Assembly (NCBI RefSeq): GCF_949628215.1
Contig: NC_134279.1
Span: 50,704,266-50,768,265, forward strand
From: Phalacrocorax aristotelis
Taxonomy: Eukaryota > Chordata > Aves > Suliformes > Phalacrocoracidae
DNA length: 64,000 nucleotides
Direction of reading: 5' to 3'
The position numbers and the translations under genes are program-made. The notes beneath the pieces were generated by a model. The model saw only the letters and a list, made by a program, of their open reading frames with translations. It was not told the origin of the DNA and searched no databases. Shown here piece after piece: positions 47,041-60,199 of the stretch. The stretch's first letter is position 1. Each line of letters opens with the position of its first letter.

Positions 47041-48599
47041 TAAGACTTAATAGAAAAATATTGAGAAAACTCCTCCTTTCTACCTCTGATCAGCTCCTAA
47101 TGTCAGTTCTAAGATGCACTGTACTCATTTCCTCTGCAACACTGCATTCAGGGTCCCTACTAAAACATCATGCCAAACCACGAGACTATGCATCAATACG
47201 TAACAGAAACACACCACACAGCACTCTCATCCGATCTTTTAACATTTGTCTGCCCCTTCTTCTTGCAGATGCTACACACACAACTCCCAAATGCACGTTT
47301 GTCACATCATGCTAAAAAAAAATCCAGTTTTGACTTGAGATATCACCTATATCCACATGCACATCTTGGCGTTACCAGAGACCTTTCAACTCTCATTAAT
47401 ACTGATGAATTTGTCCTTGAGGGAAAAAAATGAAAAAGGTGAGATTACCATAAAAAATAATTCTTAACCACCAGGATTAAGATGAGAGAGGAGAATCTTT
47501 GTGATCACAGTGTAACAAAACAGGTTGGACAGATCTCTATTCGTAGTACTTCAGATGAAAAGCTAATCATCCAAACACTCATACAGACAATACAGGGTGA
47601 CATGTCAACACAATCAACAGACAATCTACAGGGACATATTTCACTGTTCATAAACTAATATAAACTAAATTAGGAAAGCTATTTTGAAATCACAATGTCT
47701 ACATTATGACTAAACTTCTAGCTTTAGAGAAGGAGCTGTCATTAAATGTGCCAGGTTACCTTCTCCTGCAGCTAAGCTTCAGGATGACAGCGCGTGAAGC
47801 ACCCAGTCAAACCTCACTATAAACTAGATAAACTAAGAAAAACATATACCTGGGAAATCTTTTGCCCAAATTACAACTAATTTCTCACTCTGTGTTTTTA
47901 TTGTCTATTTTTCAAATAGAAAACACTTTTCTTGATGTGGTGGTGGACACCCACAGACCAGATCTTTCAGCAGAAATCCTCTCCTGCACCACACTGATCC
48001 AGACTGCAATTCCTCTGCATGTAGTCACAAGAAAAACCGGGCTAGGGGGACTTCTGGAAGTCCCTTCACACCCCCGTTCAGTTGCTCAGAGCTTTGTCTG
48101 GTGGAGCTCCCACTGTCTCAAAGGCTGGAGACTCTACAGCCTCCCCCAACAACTTTTTTTCAGTGCATAACAGCTCTCAGGATGAAAGATTTTTTAATGT
48201 TCTTACAAGATTTTTCCCTTACGACCTCCTGGGCCACTTGTGGTAACAGCTGCCTCTCTGCCTCTCACGGTGCACCTCAGAGGCCAGCTCCAGTTCCCTA
48301 CAAGCCCTTCCACAGGCTACCCAGGCCTTGTTCCCCAAGCCTTCCTCTGGGGAAAACCAAATAATTCTTTCTTTTTTGTTTCTTCTGAAGAAGTTTTAGT
48401 AAGTTTATTCGCATTTTACAATAGGGAAACAGCCTCTCTTTTGCCTAGTTACGTCTACAGAAGTCAAGGATTGGTTATGAATGTCCCTTCCCAGTCAAGA
48501 ACTTCCCCACCAAGACTTCATCACAACCTGAAACTGCGTACACGTAAAATCTGGTCCTCTCTACAAACGAAAAACCATGCACAAGAACTTTTTTTTTGC

Positions 48600-49350
48600 A
48601 CCCCGAGCACCACGTCCAGCACGGACCCTCCTCCGGCCGCGGCACGGGGATTTAAGCGCAGACTTAAACGCCGACCCTCCAGAGAAACGGCGGCGGGGGG
48701 CAGCTGGTGCTGCCGCAAACGCCTCTCCCCAAAACGCCAGCGCGGACTGAAACCCCATTTTCGGTCTCCGGCGGCTCGCTGGCCGCAGCCCAAGTGAGCA
48801 ACCCGCCTTCCCTCCGCCTCTGCCCAGCAGGAGGGGAGCCCCGCCGCCGCCGCGCCAGAGATGGCTCCCGGCCCTGGCCTGGGGGCTTGCCATGGCGAGG
48901 AGAGCGGGGGGGCGGCCGCGGCCAGCCGCCGCCGGCTTCGCGGGGCAGGGGCGGCGGGCTGAGGACCCAGCAATAAAGAAAGCCCTATGCGGCTCGCAAA
49001 GCGGGGAAGCCCCGCGGGGCGGCGGGGGTCGCGGCTCACCGTGCGGCAGCGTTTCCTGCAGCAGCAGCAGGCTGAGGAGCACCCAGAGCCGCATGGCGAG
49101 AGCGGACGGGGACGCTGGGCTGAGGCGTGGCGGGCGCGGCGAAAGCGGCGGGGGGTGGCTCGGCGGGCCGCGGGGCGGGGAGGAGCCGGGCGGCGGCCAG
49201 GCTCCCCGCCCGAGGCTGGCCGCGGGGGAAAGGGGCGTCGCGGCTGTGCTCTCTCAGGGGCCGCTCCCGCCCTTCGTCGCTGAGGGAGGGAAGAGCCGCG
49301 ACGCCCCACGGGCGAGCCCCCCCGGCCGTGTGGGTGGGTGGGTTTCCGCC
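48600..49350. promoter_or_regulatory. CpG island and probable PDGFRL promoter
   Basis: About 750 nt of very GC-rich, CpG-rich DNA stand out from AT-rich flanks and contain exon 1. Transcription would start upstream of 49094 (toward higher coordinates). No TATA box is evident. Long open frames on both strands here (up to 262 codons) reflect the lack of AT-rich stop codons. Confidence 0.75.
49040..49094 (-). CDS. PDGFRL: PDGFRL exon 1 (signal peptide)
   Basis: The ATG at 49094-49092 has G at -3. The exon encodes MRLWVLLSLLLLQETLPH, a typical short signal peptide with a Leu-rich core, then one G before the donor GTGAGC (phase 1). Human begins MKVWLLLGLLLVHEA. The open frame continues through the donor for 177 codons, but only in stop-poor GC-rich DNA, so the donor is preferred. 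Confidence 0.9.
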
Positions 49351-49695
49351 CGCTGGGGCACCTACTGCGGGGAAGGCTTCGGCTCGTTGGGTGTGGCTGA
49401 ACTGCTCCCTCTGTGGCTCCATCTCCTCAAGGCTACAGAGTCCCCCTGGCCATCACTCCCCCACAGCTGCACAGAGCTCTGCCGTTATTCCAGGAACCGA
49501 GCTGCTTCCCAAATAATGTCGACCTCAGGGAAAGCTGTGGAAGTTTATTGCTTGAATTAGCTCATCGTGGACAGCTGCCCTGTGCCATCCGTGGCTCTGC
49601 ATGGGTGCAAACTGTTGTTGCCTTTGGGTCTGTAGCCAGACCTGTGGAGGGGAGCAGGGAGCAGAGTGAAGTGTGAGAGCCCTACATGTTATATA

Positions 49696-50357
49696 GAACC
49701 ACAGAATTATTAAGGTTGGAAAAGACTCTAGGATCATCAAGTCCAACCGTCAACCCAACACCACCAGGCTTCCTAAACCATGCCCTGAAGAGCCACATCT
49801 ACATGTTTTTTTCTGACCACCTCCAGGGATGGTGACTCCACCACCTCTCTGGGCAGCCTGTTCCAATGCCTGACCACTCTTTCAATGAAGAAATTTTTCC
49901 TAATATCCAATCTAAACCTCCACTGATGTAGCTTGAGGCCATTTCCTCTCATCCTATCACTAGTAACTTGGGAGAAGAGACCAACACCCACCTCACTACA
50001 ACCTCCTTTCAGGTAGTTGAGGAGAGCAATAAGGTCTCCCCTCAGCCTCCTCCAGGCTAAACAACCCCAGTTCCCTCAACCTCTCCTCGTAAGACCTGTT
50101 CTCCAGACCCTTCACCAGCTTTGTTGCCCCTCTATGGACACACTCCAGCAACTCAATGTCCTCCTTGTAGTGAGGGGCCCAATACTGAACACAATATACA
50201 AGGTGCGGCCTCACCAGTGCCGAGTACAGGGGCACGATCGCTTCCCTGCTTCTGCTGGCCACACTATTCCTGACACAAGCCAGGATGCTGTTGGCCTTTT
50301 TGGTCACCCGGGCACACTTTAGGCTGATGTTCATCTGGCCGTCAACCAGCACCCACA
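49696..50357 (-). mobile_element. CR1 LINE 3' portion, inverted copy of the 39.4-40.2 kb element
   Basis: The minus strand reads [60 protein letters not shown] and [20 protein letters not shown], then the CR1 3' end next to 49696. It matches 39380-40222 almost exactly and keeps the segments lost there. It lies just upstream of the PDGFRL promoter in the same orientation as the gene. Confidence 0.93.
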
Positions 50358-52580
50358 CGTATGTATATATGACCCTACAGATGGACATCAGGCACAGATC
50401 AGTATTGGCCTAAGACAGCAAAAGTCAATTTTTAAGCCAAACTATTGCACTCATCTAGCCCGCCACAGCAAAGAGATCCCCAAAACCTTGCTCAGGAAAA
50501 GTTACCTCACAGTGGAAAAATAGAGGATCTATGCATTGCTGTTTGGGGCTCCATAGCTCACGACACAGCATTCATGTATGACTGATGCACATCAAGAAGG
50601 TTCAGGTATCTCTTCATTGCTAAGAGATGAACACGGTAAACTTAAATTTTACTGGGTGTATGTTTATGCCCACACTGAACTGTCAAAAGGCTTTCTTGAA
50701 ATCTGTGGGTTTCCTTGGAGGGGAAGGGAGGGTAAAATATGACTGGAGGGGCAACAAAGGTAGTTGCAGGGCAAGGTGAAGGCACTGGACTGGGAGGAGG
50801 AAAAATAATGGCTGTCAGAGATCACAGGCAGACCCCATGGTAGGCAAGACCATGGTTCAGTGTGAATCAGGATAAAAGGGGAATGGTGTACCTGGCCACA
50901 GCTCCAGGGCCACAGTAGACATGAGAGTACAGCATTTACAGATCTTAAAGGAAGTCTAGGCTTTGTCCGCATCATAAAAAAAAAAAATTAGAAGGGATAT
51001 ACGTAATGTTCCCCTGCCCTCATAACACACACATGCAGAGTTCAGAGACCTGCTTGCCTAAGCCTCCTTCAATACTTTACCCTAGGGTATCTGGGTAGCA
51101 ATAAAGCAGCCAATAGGGCCCAGGTGTGGAGTGAGATGACACTTCATGATCTCTTTTTCATTCTGCAGCCCTGTTACAGTTCTGCGTAGAACTTCTTAGG
51201 GGTTTTATGCAATGACCTGAGTTTACATCAGCATATCCTAAACTTTTTGTCCATTACCTGTAACAGATTACAAAAAATAGTATTTTTGTTGCTACATGGT
51301 ATTTTAAAAGTCTAAGATTATTTCCCCCTTTAAACAGTTAGAATACCAAGTGTTATATTCTGAAAAGGTTATCAGTCTTTGTTTTAGAGGAAAAGAATCT
51401 CAGAGATAACTCAGAGAATGTGTGTAATATAAACTGCAAATTTGCATTAGAAATATTCACAGCTCCTGCTTCTGATGAAGAGTGCATTTTTTTCTATTCT
51501 CTACAAAACTGCTAGTTCAATTCTTATGTGCCTTCCTAGGTCAAATTTCCCTTTTCCTTTCATACACGGGGTAGGTCAATGATCTAATGGTGGCTGAGCT
51601 CCAAATATTAGTCTATTTTAGAAAATACGGTAATAGCACTTGGAAATAACACTTACACTGCATTAATTTTAAGACATATTTATGCTGACATATACCTTTT
51701 CCCTATATAGATATACAATGAAGAACATGATTTATTAAGTTTCCTAGTTTTAAATGGATATGCATGAAAAACTAGTTACATTTTCATTTATAGTCATCAG
51801 AAGAACTAACGTAAACCTACATGTAATGAGCACAGTTCTCCATGTGAGTAAACTGATAGCTTAAATACATCTTTCCAGGTCAGTTCTTTAAATGTGATGC
51901 TTGCAGAATGAATCTTGTCCTCATTTAAATCAGTGGCTATATTCTTACTGCTTCATGGGACCATGATTTTCAAGATCAGTCTTAGTAAATATGTTTGTAT
52001 GATAAGGTGATTATCAATAATCTTAAAAATTTATAAGGAATTATATAAAAGAGTTGCAGTATACCTCAGAAAAAAACCCAAAGTCATAGCTACTCTTAAG
52101 TCTGTAAACAAAGATGACTACCCAAATGTCTTTAAAAACAGTGCCAGATAATAAGCTTGCCCTCAGTGCATGTGTAAAGGCTATTGTTATCGATTGAGGA
52201 AGTCTTTTCTTTTTTTTTTCTTTTTTTTCCAAAAAAGGGAACAAGGAGACAACAATGAGTTTATCCATCCAGCTCTGAGGTTGGGTGCTGCTGGGTCAAG
52301 GCTTGGTGCTTCAGGAAGCTGAGCACCATGAACACCGAGGGCTACTGACTCCCTCTGGAAATCAAACCTAACATCATCTCTGGTTTGGCGCTGTCAGACA
52401 AAATGCCCAAATCAAAGGGTGTTGTTCTCTATTTCAGTGCCTTCTTGAGTGCTTGGAAGCAAGTATGAAACAAACACCGCTACTATCCCTGTCTCCAGAC
52501 CACTAGAAAAATAAAAGATTTAAACATAAAACATGGTTGTTTTCCCCCCCTCTATAAAATCCATACAATCTATCATGTTA
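50358..52580. other. Intergenic region between PDGFRL and SLC7A2
   Basis: No exon, RNA gene or interspersed repeat was recognised. SLC7A2 lies upstream of PDGFRL on the same strand, so this is the downstream flank of SLC7A2 and the upstream flank of PDGFRL. Confidence 0.55.
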
Positions 52581-55500
52581 TTTATTTTAAATGAGTTATG
52601 ATTTGTATAATGTCATGACATCAGATATCTGACACACTAATGGTTGTTATGCCACTATATTATTTTAGTGTTTACTTGAACGGCAGCGGTAGTTAAAGTT
52701 AGAGCTGTTGTATGAAGTACATACAAGTGATAGTCAGCTTTATTTTAAAAATATGGAACAAATGCACAGTTGTTATCCCATGAAGCACATTTTACAGTAA
52801 GTGAAGAGCAACATAATTTCCATCAGAATTTGGAACTAGGGTAACTAAAAATCTCACTTATTACAATTCTGTTGTAGAAGTGAAAAAACAAGCACCATAT
52901 TCTTAAATATAAGCATTTTTTACATTCATAAAAATTTGAGACTTTTCATTTTGGTAGAGCACTTCAGAGAAATACAAATTTGTAGTTTAAGTTGCATCAT
53001 AATCATTCTATCTACATTTTAAATGCTCAGCAGCATATAATACAGAAATAATCACTACAATGTACATATAAACAAAAGGAAAAGTTAAAATGGATATGAA
53101 CACTAACCTTTTTTAAAACGATGCACACATAACTATTTTAAGATATGTAACACGTATTTCATGCTTTACTTTCTGGTAACGCAAAGGAAAAACCCCTCCT
53201 GAACATTCAAATCCTTTTATCCTTTGTCCTGACTCCAACTTAACTACTGCTGGTGAAGCTGGAGTTTACCTGGCACAAGGCTCAATGAAAACATACAAAG
53301 ACAACAGAATTTGTCCAACTGACAATAAAAATAATGATATATATACATAGTTCTTTGTAATGCATGTCTACACACAGAAATCCCTTGACTTAGCTAATGT
53401 TAAGAAGTTTGATTTCTAAAATCAAATGGAACACAGATCAGGATATGGTAAAGGCATTATGTTTAACTTTGGAAAGGTCCAACTATTAAAAATTCATAGG
53501 TCCTCAAAACATATGCCAGAAAGAAATACTAAAGGTGCAGGAAATTAAAAGCAAATACAAAGATCCTACTCTACGTGAAATACCACCTGCTCTTTCTGTA
53601 AAATATATATTTGCGTAGCACTGGGTAATCCCAGTGCTTTCAATGAGCATACTGCAATTTGTACAAACTTCCTGCCAAGTCGAGGAAGAATTAGGGCCCA
53701 AGAGCATTAAAAGGTGCTTTTATTTTCTTTTTAATATAATCAAGTAACACATGCCATCCATCATGTGAATTAATTCCTACTGTACAAAATGCACCTCAAT
53801 GTCAAAGGCTTCACACCTGACTAAAACAATTGCACAGTCCCACACAGATCTCCTGCACTGTCACAGATTTTACCCGGGTTGTTCAGCTTTCAGTATCTCA
53901 GGATGCTTATGGCACTTCTGATATTGGCACTTATTAAAACCTCCATGGAAACAGTACGCCTTTTATTTCATATATATATATATATATATATCTCTATATA
54001 TATATATATCTTTGCATAAATTTTAGGTGGCCAGACTGCTACATTTTTCATCTAATAAAATACAGAATATATATTTAAGCTTTACCAAGTTTTGCCTCTA
54101 AATTCATTGTATCATTTGAGGTTTCTGGATAGCATAGTTAAATTCTTAAGTCCATAAGAAACCCTCTATCACTATTATTGACATTTATTACTGATAATTC
54201 TCTAACAGCAGGTAATGTAAATGGCTTTAACACATGGTGACATAAACATAATATGACAGAATTCAGGAATCTAACCAGCATTTGTTGTGCAGGAAAAAAG
54301 CATACTATTATTAACAGAATAGTTTTACCTGGGATAACAGACAATGACTCTAAGACACCTTATAAAATTTCCCATTGCAGAATTAGGACTGGTATACCAC
54401 AAGAAGATCACTTTAGGTAACATGAATTATACAGAAATGTTATCTCTTATCCCTCAGAACAAAAAGATTTATTTGTTCTCTCTTAAATATGCTTTGGCTT
54501 ACTGTCTTAAATCCAGCTAGATAAGAATAATTCCTCTAAGGGCAGAATGTACCAATGCAAATAAAGTTTTTGGAGGACTTTTTCTACAAAGGAAGAAAAA
54601 AACAAGAAGCTACCTCCAATAATAGATATTTTGTATTAACACATACCATAATTATTTGCACAGAACAATTTACAATATCAACAGCTACAATAAAAAAAAC
54701 CAGCAATTATTTAATACCACTGGATTTGTGCTTTCAGCTGCTCTCTCAGCAAACAGACATACAGCGAACGTGAGAACAAATTCAGGATTTTTTTCATACA
54801 TGGCTCCTGTGTAAGGACTAGCCTGGCTGTCCTTCACACAGCCTGCTCCTGCAAAGTCCCACTGAAGCATCTGGAATTTCAAGATTGGATACACAAATGC
54901 ACACCAAAATTAGCATAAATATCTTACTTGTGGCTTGTCAGTTCTTACTCAGCCACTGACTAATAATGACTTTAACTATACACACATATAAATAAGCTTT
55001 GCGCAGTTGAAGCAACCAAGAATACCCGATGACTTTCCTTTCATTTCATTTTATATCTCATTAGTTAAGTGGATAGTTCCTGTGCTGCAGCTACTCCCAT
55101 CTCCCTTAGCAACATTTGTACAGACACATTCTTTCCTTCTTATATAATTCATTTCTCTAACAAGGGGGGAGAAATATTCATACAAATGAAAGGGGAAACT
55201 GTCAATACACAAAGCGCTGACAAATCCATCAGGTAAATAAGCTGGAAAATTTATTTTCTCGATCTCCAGAAGCCTTAATAGCACCTGCTTTAGTCAGAAG
55301 TTTATTATATTGACAGTATCCCTTCAAAGGAAAATTCCAGTGCAGTATAGAAATTATTTTAATCAGTACATCAGAATCACTATGGGCTAATGTCAGACAG
55401 ATGCAAACATATAGACAGGCGTGCACACATACATTCTATATGACGGCCTTGGGAAGGAATGGGATCTTCCTTGCACATCACAGAACAGCAGCAGTTTGCA

Positions 55501-58354
55501 TCTTAGGAGCCTGGCTCACCTGCTCTGCGGCATCAGCAACCATAGGAAAAAGTCAGTCTCTGCTCCCCACACACTAAGGTGCGTAAGGAACTTTAAAAAA
55601 GCTGTGTTTCATTGTAGGCTTGTAAAGATGTCATGCAAAAGCTTTGCCTGAGCACTGCTGACTCGCTCCCACAGCAATGGCATCTTTGCAGCTGAGGATT
55701 TCCAAGTACTGGGCAAGACAGGTTAAGAATGTCCTCTGAAAGTATAACCACTGAAGAAGCCGTGCTCTTGATAGAGTTGCAGCTGATCAGGAAAAGCATC
55801 AGCTTCTCTATTACAAATAGATGTGGGATTAAAACCAACAGAACACATTAATTTACTCAATTTTTTGGTTACTTTTAAATAAAATCTTTGTTTTGACATA
55901 TCTAAGAATTACTATATTGGATTCCTTTCGAGTGTCTTACATTTCGAGTATTTCAAACAAGAACATATAGATCTTTTGTCATTTTTGGCATAAAAATGGG
56001 TCCCAGTTGAGAAGTACAATTACAATGTCAGATCCAACTGACAATGACAGCTCTTTCATTCACTGACTAGAGGTACTGAAAATTATCAGTAGGTCTAGGA
56101 ACTGCCCTGAGAATTCTTATCCATTCCTATCAACCAAATATTTACTTAGTGTATCATCTACTTGTATTAGTCTAATATGAGATTTGAGCCTTTCTTTAAT
56201 GGCATTTGTAAAACAATGATGAATTGTGGAAAAAAGTGGCTATAACTTATTATCAATTCTGGATGGATTTGTATATATTGAAAAGCAGTATCCTACTGCC
56301 ACCTACCCTATAGTATCTCCTCATCCTCTGTGTTCCATCCATTTTCAAGGACTACCAACAGCTAAAACAATGGTCCTCAGGAGCAGTTAGAGAATGTATA
56401 CGCTGGAGCCTAAGTTAAGAGGTAGGTGTTTTACCTATTGCACGCCTCGTAGATTTTCAGATTGCTGCTCCTAATTCTGAGTAGCCAGTAGAGGACACTG
56501 GTGCAACAGCACACGTCTGCCCACTCACTGCTGCCAGTACTGCAGGACCCTCTCCTCCCAGCTCCAGCTGAGAGACGATCAGACTGAAAACCTCAGGCCT
56601 ACTCCACGGTGGGACATCAGCCCATTGCAGGGTTCTCTATGAAGAAGCACTGCTCCTTCTGCCCTTCAACATTCAGGCATGCTGCTCTCTTACAACAACA
56701 GAAGTCGTTTTAAGATTAAAAAGTGTGAATCTATTGCTGTGAAAAAGAATAGGAGAGAGAAGCAGCAGCTTAACTAGTTTCTTCCTTTTTTTTTTTTTTT
56801 TGTGAATTTTCAGCTATTATAAAAAGTAAGGTGCTTTTCACTGTCAACCAACATAGCTCTCATGGGATGTAAATTTTTATACCTAATAACAGAGATTAAT
56901 ACCAATGATTAGTACCGGCAACAGATGGCAACTCTCCATGACAAAGTCCAAAACAGTTCTTACTTTAGGGAAGTTATCTTTATAAGTACATTCTTGCAAA
57001 ATAACTTCATATTGTAGAATCCTTCAAGGGACTTGAGCCTACCAGTTGCTGAGAAAAAGCGTTAAAATATCTGAGTGCTTTTGACAGGCAACATGACTCT
57101 TATGCTGAAGGAAGAACAGTTTCCATTTTCGCTAGCTTTAAAATAATTGTTCCGCCACCACTGCTGCAACAATTTGGTTCTTTACATAAATTAGCATTTG
57201 GACAGCCTACCCACATGAATGGATCTGTGGGTGGAGGCTTGGCTCATGAAAAACTGCTGCGCTTTAAGGCTTAGCGAAGCACTGAAATACTGTCTTGACA
57301 AGGACTTTTTCCAAAACCTGGGCCTCTGTTTTTTAAACTCCCCTTCCATCTGAAAAGAAGGCTGGGATTTTGTGTATTAATTTTTCTGAGAAGAAGCAAT
57401 GTGTAACAACTAACCTCAGAAATACCAGCTGTGGCACATGATAAAGGAGAAGAAAGTATCTAGGGGGAGTAAATGTGTAGTAAGGAGGAAAAGTTGATGA
57501 CTGCTGTATGTAAGTACCAAATTATGAAGTCAGGGATAAAATCCTGGCCCTTCTGAAATCAGAAGTACAATACTTGCTAAATCACATACAAATGTCACTG
57601 TCAGTACTGTGAACAACAGATTATTTCTGAGATGCTTTTGCAGAAAACAACATAGCTCCTCTTGGGAGTATTGTTTTATACACACAGCATCTCTGAAGGA
57701 AAAGGAATTCACCTAAGTAGAAAACTTGAATACTATTTAGAGGGACCAAAAGCCTTTGAAGTATCTTTACTGTTTCAGTTCTCCACGGCGACTTGTTAGT
57801 AAAGGTAAGCAATTATTTCTTTTTATATAAATACATGATCCTTTACTTTTTGCAAAGTATCAGATTTGTAGAATTACCATTCATTTTGCAAATACTTTCC
57901 AGGCCTGTCTGCAATTTATCTCCTGCGGGAGTTACTTCTGTAGGAAGAAGAAAGCTATTTGATTGTGACCAAAACACATAACAGAGATAAGGAGAAGGTA
58001 CCAAATGCACTTATGTTCAAAATGCAGTGTCAAATATTCAGGACTTCTTGCAGGCAGTTCTAAAATTCTTCATTTTTTTGTGATTGCCAATGATTTTGGA
58101 TGAGAGTTCAAAACAATGCATCCAAATTTTTGCTTGCCAAAGGGTACTCCTCTTATTTGTTTTTAAATTTAAATATTAATCTCCATGCTGTCAATTCTGA
58201 AATGATGAAGATGGATTAGCAGCTTGTCCAAAATATCAGCCAGGCCTTGTAGTAAACACTTTCAGAGGCACAATGTTGGCAGAAAGCTTTTGAAATTTCA
58301 GTCCACAAGTAAAATGTCAATTAATGGTTTAAAAGACTTGTATGTTTGCATAGA
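52581..58354 (-). other. SLC7A2: Probable long SLC7A2 3' untranslated region
   Basis: AT-rich, free of CR1 and of coding similarity, directly downstream of the SLC7A2 stop. Minus-strand AATAAA signals occur at 55255-55250, 54483-54478, 53967-53962, 53724-53719, 52744-52739 and 52586-52581. I recall a 3'UTR of several kb in human, so a distal site is plausible, but the true end cannot be fixed from sequence. A (TA)n repeat lies inside. Confidence 0.45.
53970..54009. repeat. (TA)n microsatellite
   Basis: TA units are interrupted once by TCTC (53991-53994). It lies in the probable 3'UTR of SLC7A2. Confidence 0.95.
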
Positions 58355-58542
58355 TTAACATTCACTTGTCCTCTCATGTGCAAGAAATTGATCACTTTCA
58401 TTTGCATTTTCAGGTTCATCCACTTCTACCACAGGGCTCTTTTCTTGCAATCCACTATTTTCTGAACAAGAATTGTCATCTTCATCGCTACGATGCCCTT
58501 CAAGACTGTGTCTGATGCCATAAGCAAAGTAAATGAGGAAGC
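58355..58542 (-). CDS. SLC7A2: SLC7A2 terminal coding exon (last helix and C-tail)
   Basis: The acceptor CCCCCTTTTGGAAG opens the last exon. It encodes GFLIYFAYGIRHSLEGHRSD, then an acidic tail rich in Glu, Asp and Ser, ending QFLAHERTSEC and TAA at 58357-58355. Human ends HEKTSEF, so the final motif is conserved while the middle of the tail differs. Confidence 0.95.
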
Positions 58543-59134
58543 CTTCCAAAAGGGGGAAAAAAGTTAATAGGGTTTTCAGGCAAGTAGTGCATTAAAAATT
58601 AGTTAGTTCTTACTCTCGGGCTTAACATATTTTCCAAAACAAGTTTCTTCTTCAGGTATCTGAATCAGAGCTCATGCTTCAGGTCTTCCCTGTGTCTGTG
58701 GCAATTCCAGTGCATCATTTTTGCATAATCAAATGCTCTAATAGGTCATGGAAACTACTATTTCCCATTTATGTCTAGATGGAATTAATACAATTTTCTG
58801 TAACTTAAAGGAGAATGACTTATATACTGGGAAGAAACCTGTTACAAGCAGGTCTCTACACAATTTTAGCTATACTTACTATGAAAAAAAAATTGTGGCT
58901 TCTTGGAATTAGTCCTGTAACTTTGATTATTCCTATTACCTCAAAACTGTATTTACAGTTTTGACTGTATATAAATACCCTTTCTGAGGCACGCTCTTGT
59001 TTTGGTCAGAAATATCAGCTTTTATTAACACACAGGCTTTTTTGCAAATGTTCAAAGGAAGAGAATCAAATGTTCTAAGATGGGATTCATGAGTCCTAAT
59101 GGAAGAGGTGACTGAAATGAGCAGAAGTACCTAC

Positions 59135-59243
59135 CAAGTGCCATCCAGAAGCTAAATCTGATCCAAGTGTCTCCACTTAGTTGTACCATCAAGTAAATAT
59201 TTACCAGGATACTGAATGATGGCAAAAACGGTAATAGTGGAAC
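59135..59243 (-). CDS. SLC7A2: SLC7A2 coding exon (membrane helix)
   Basis: This 109-nt exon lies between CTTATAG and CTTG|GTAGGT. It encodes [20 protein letters not shown] then [16 protein letters not shown], matching human [20 protein letters not shown]. It leaves in phase 1. Confidence 0.95.
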
Positions 59244-60199
59244 CTATAAGGAAATATTTAATACGTTTGTATTAAGCATAATTTCTTGCATAAAACTTCA
59301 GTTATACAACACAAACTAGAGGTGACACATCTGATCACTAAAAAACAACTGAATTTTTTTTGTTATTGGAGTATAGTGAAATTTTCTTTTTCACTGGGTT
59401 TAACCACTAGTTTCTACATATCTTAAACTTGTAAAATACATTATGTTTAATATATATTCTCTGAAGCTGTGTAGAAAAACTTTCCAGTTTGTGTTGAACA
59501 TATACTAATGAATTCCTGTATCTACAGCTGAAAAGTATTATATATAAATATCCTTTCTCTCTGAAATTCCCTCCCAACGCCACCAGATTCCTTGACCTTC
59601 ATCACTATACTTCATTATTTCTGTTAAATTTTCCATTAAATAATAGATCTTAGAACATAAGTGAAAGCTCAAAATGGAAGGAATATACTCTGGGACGTAC
59701 GAACTGTATCGTGGTCCAAAGCATTGCGCACAAGTGACTGGACACTATCAGCTTCTGAATTGTTTTCCAGTTTCTGAGTGCTTAAATTGAGGTGTAAAAC
59801 TACTTAGGTCTCAGCAGGGTGCACTTTGGGAATGCGCCTAAAGGAATACCTAGAAGATCTGTGTTGCCAGATCTGCTAGTTGTAATAGCAGCTGTTCACA
59901 CCAACATCAGTGGTCCAGACGTTTTCTGCAGCCATGCTCCTATGGATGTCACACATTCAATCTGTGGGCAATGAAACCCTTTCTATAGTCCTGAGAAGAT
60001 CTGGACTGGACTGCACATGCCAGTGATTCTGCTGTGAGCATCTGCTACCCTTCACCAAAAAACCTGCAATAGTGGCAGTGCAGTAATGAAAGTCTGCCTG
60101 AAAAAGGACCATCTCGCTCTCTCTCTCTGCCCCTTTCCCACTTGTTAGAATCCATCCAAACCTCTCATTAGAGAATAACATAGAGAATATGTTATTCAC

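Larger units (their letters stand above)
41198..49039 (-). other. PDGFRL intron 1, 7.8 kb
   Basis: Almost half is LINE sequence: a CR1 tail at 42440-42674 and the old CR1/L3-like element at 43285-46955 with a nested CR1. A/C-rich low-complexity tracts lie at 41980-42052 and 46966-47040. The stretch 47040-48600 shows nothing recognisable. Confidence 0.65.
22816..49094 (-). other. PDGFRL: PDGFRL gene (platelet-derived growth factor receptor-like), complete CDS
   Basis: Six exons on the minus strand join in phase to 1125 nt, giving 374 residues against 375 recalled for human. An optional 24-nt exon would make it 382. Order: signal peptide (about residues 1-18), a Lys/Pro-rich basic linker, a first Ig-like domain (Cys in ELRCKGS and EYSCWLQLC), a middle Ig-like segment starting ELFVPTPSYFE, and a C-terminal Ig domain (VICTVLGEP to DAGNYICIAQNLQG). 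No transmembrane segment or kinase follows, so it is secreted or extracellular. The family resembles the ligand-binding part of PDGF receptors and was described in human as a candidate tumour suppressor (PRLTS). Two N-glycosylation sequons are seen (NVT, NST). The neighbours agree with conserved synteny. Confidence 0.95.

Noticed and set aside
48561-49094. A 177-codon frame starting at the PDGFRL ATG
   Set aside because: It reads through the exon 1 donor. Similarity to PDGFRL stops exactly at the donor and resumes at exon 2.
48521-49309. A 262-codon minus-strand open frame, and long plus-strand frames of up to 222 codons, in the CpG island
   Set aside because: GC-rich DNA has few stop codons. 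The frames overlap PDGFRL exon 1 in other phases, are Arg/Pro/Ala-rich, and show no family similarity.
59957-60199. Extension of the SLC7A2 exon frame past position 60200
   Set aside because: Similarity to CAT-2 ends at ATG|GTGAAT and continues in the next exon at 59243, so the extension is intronic.
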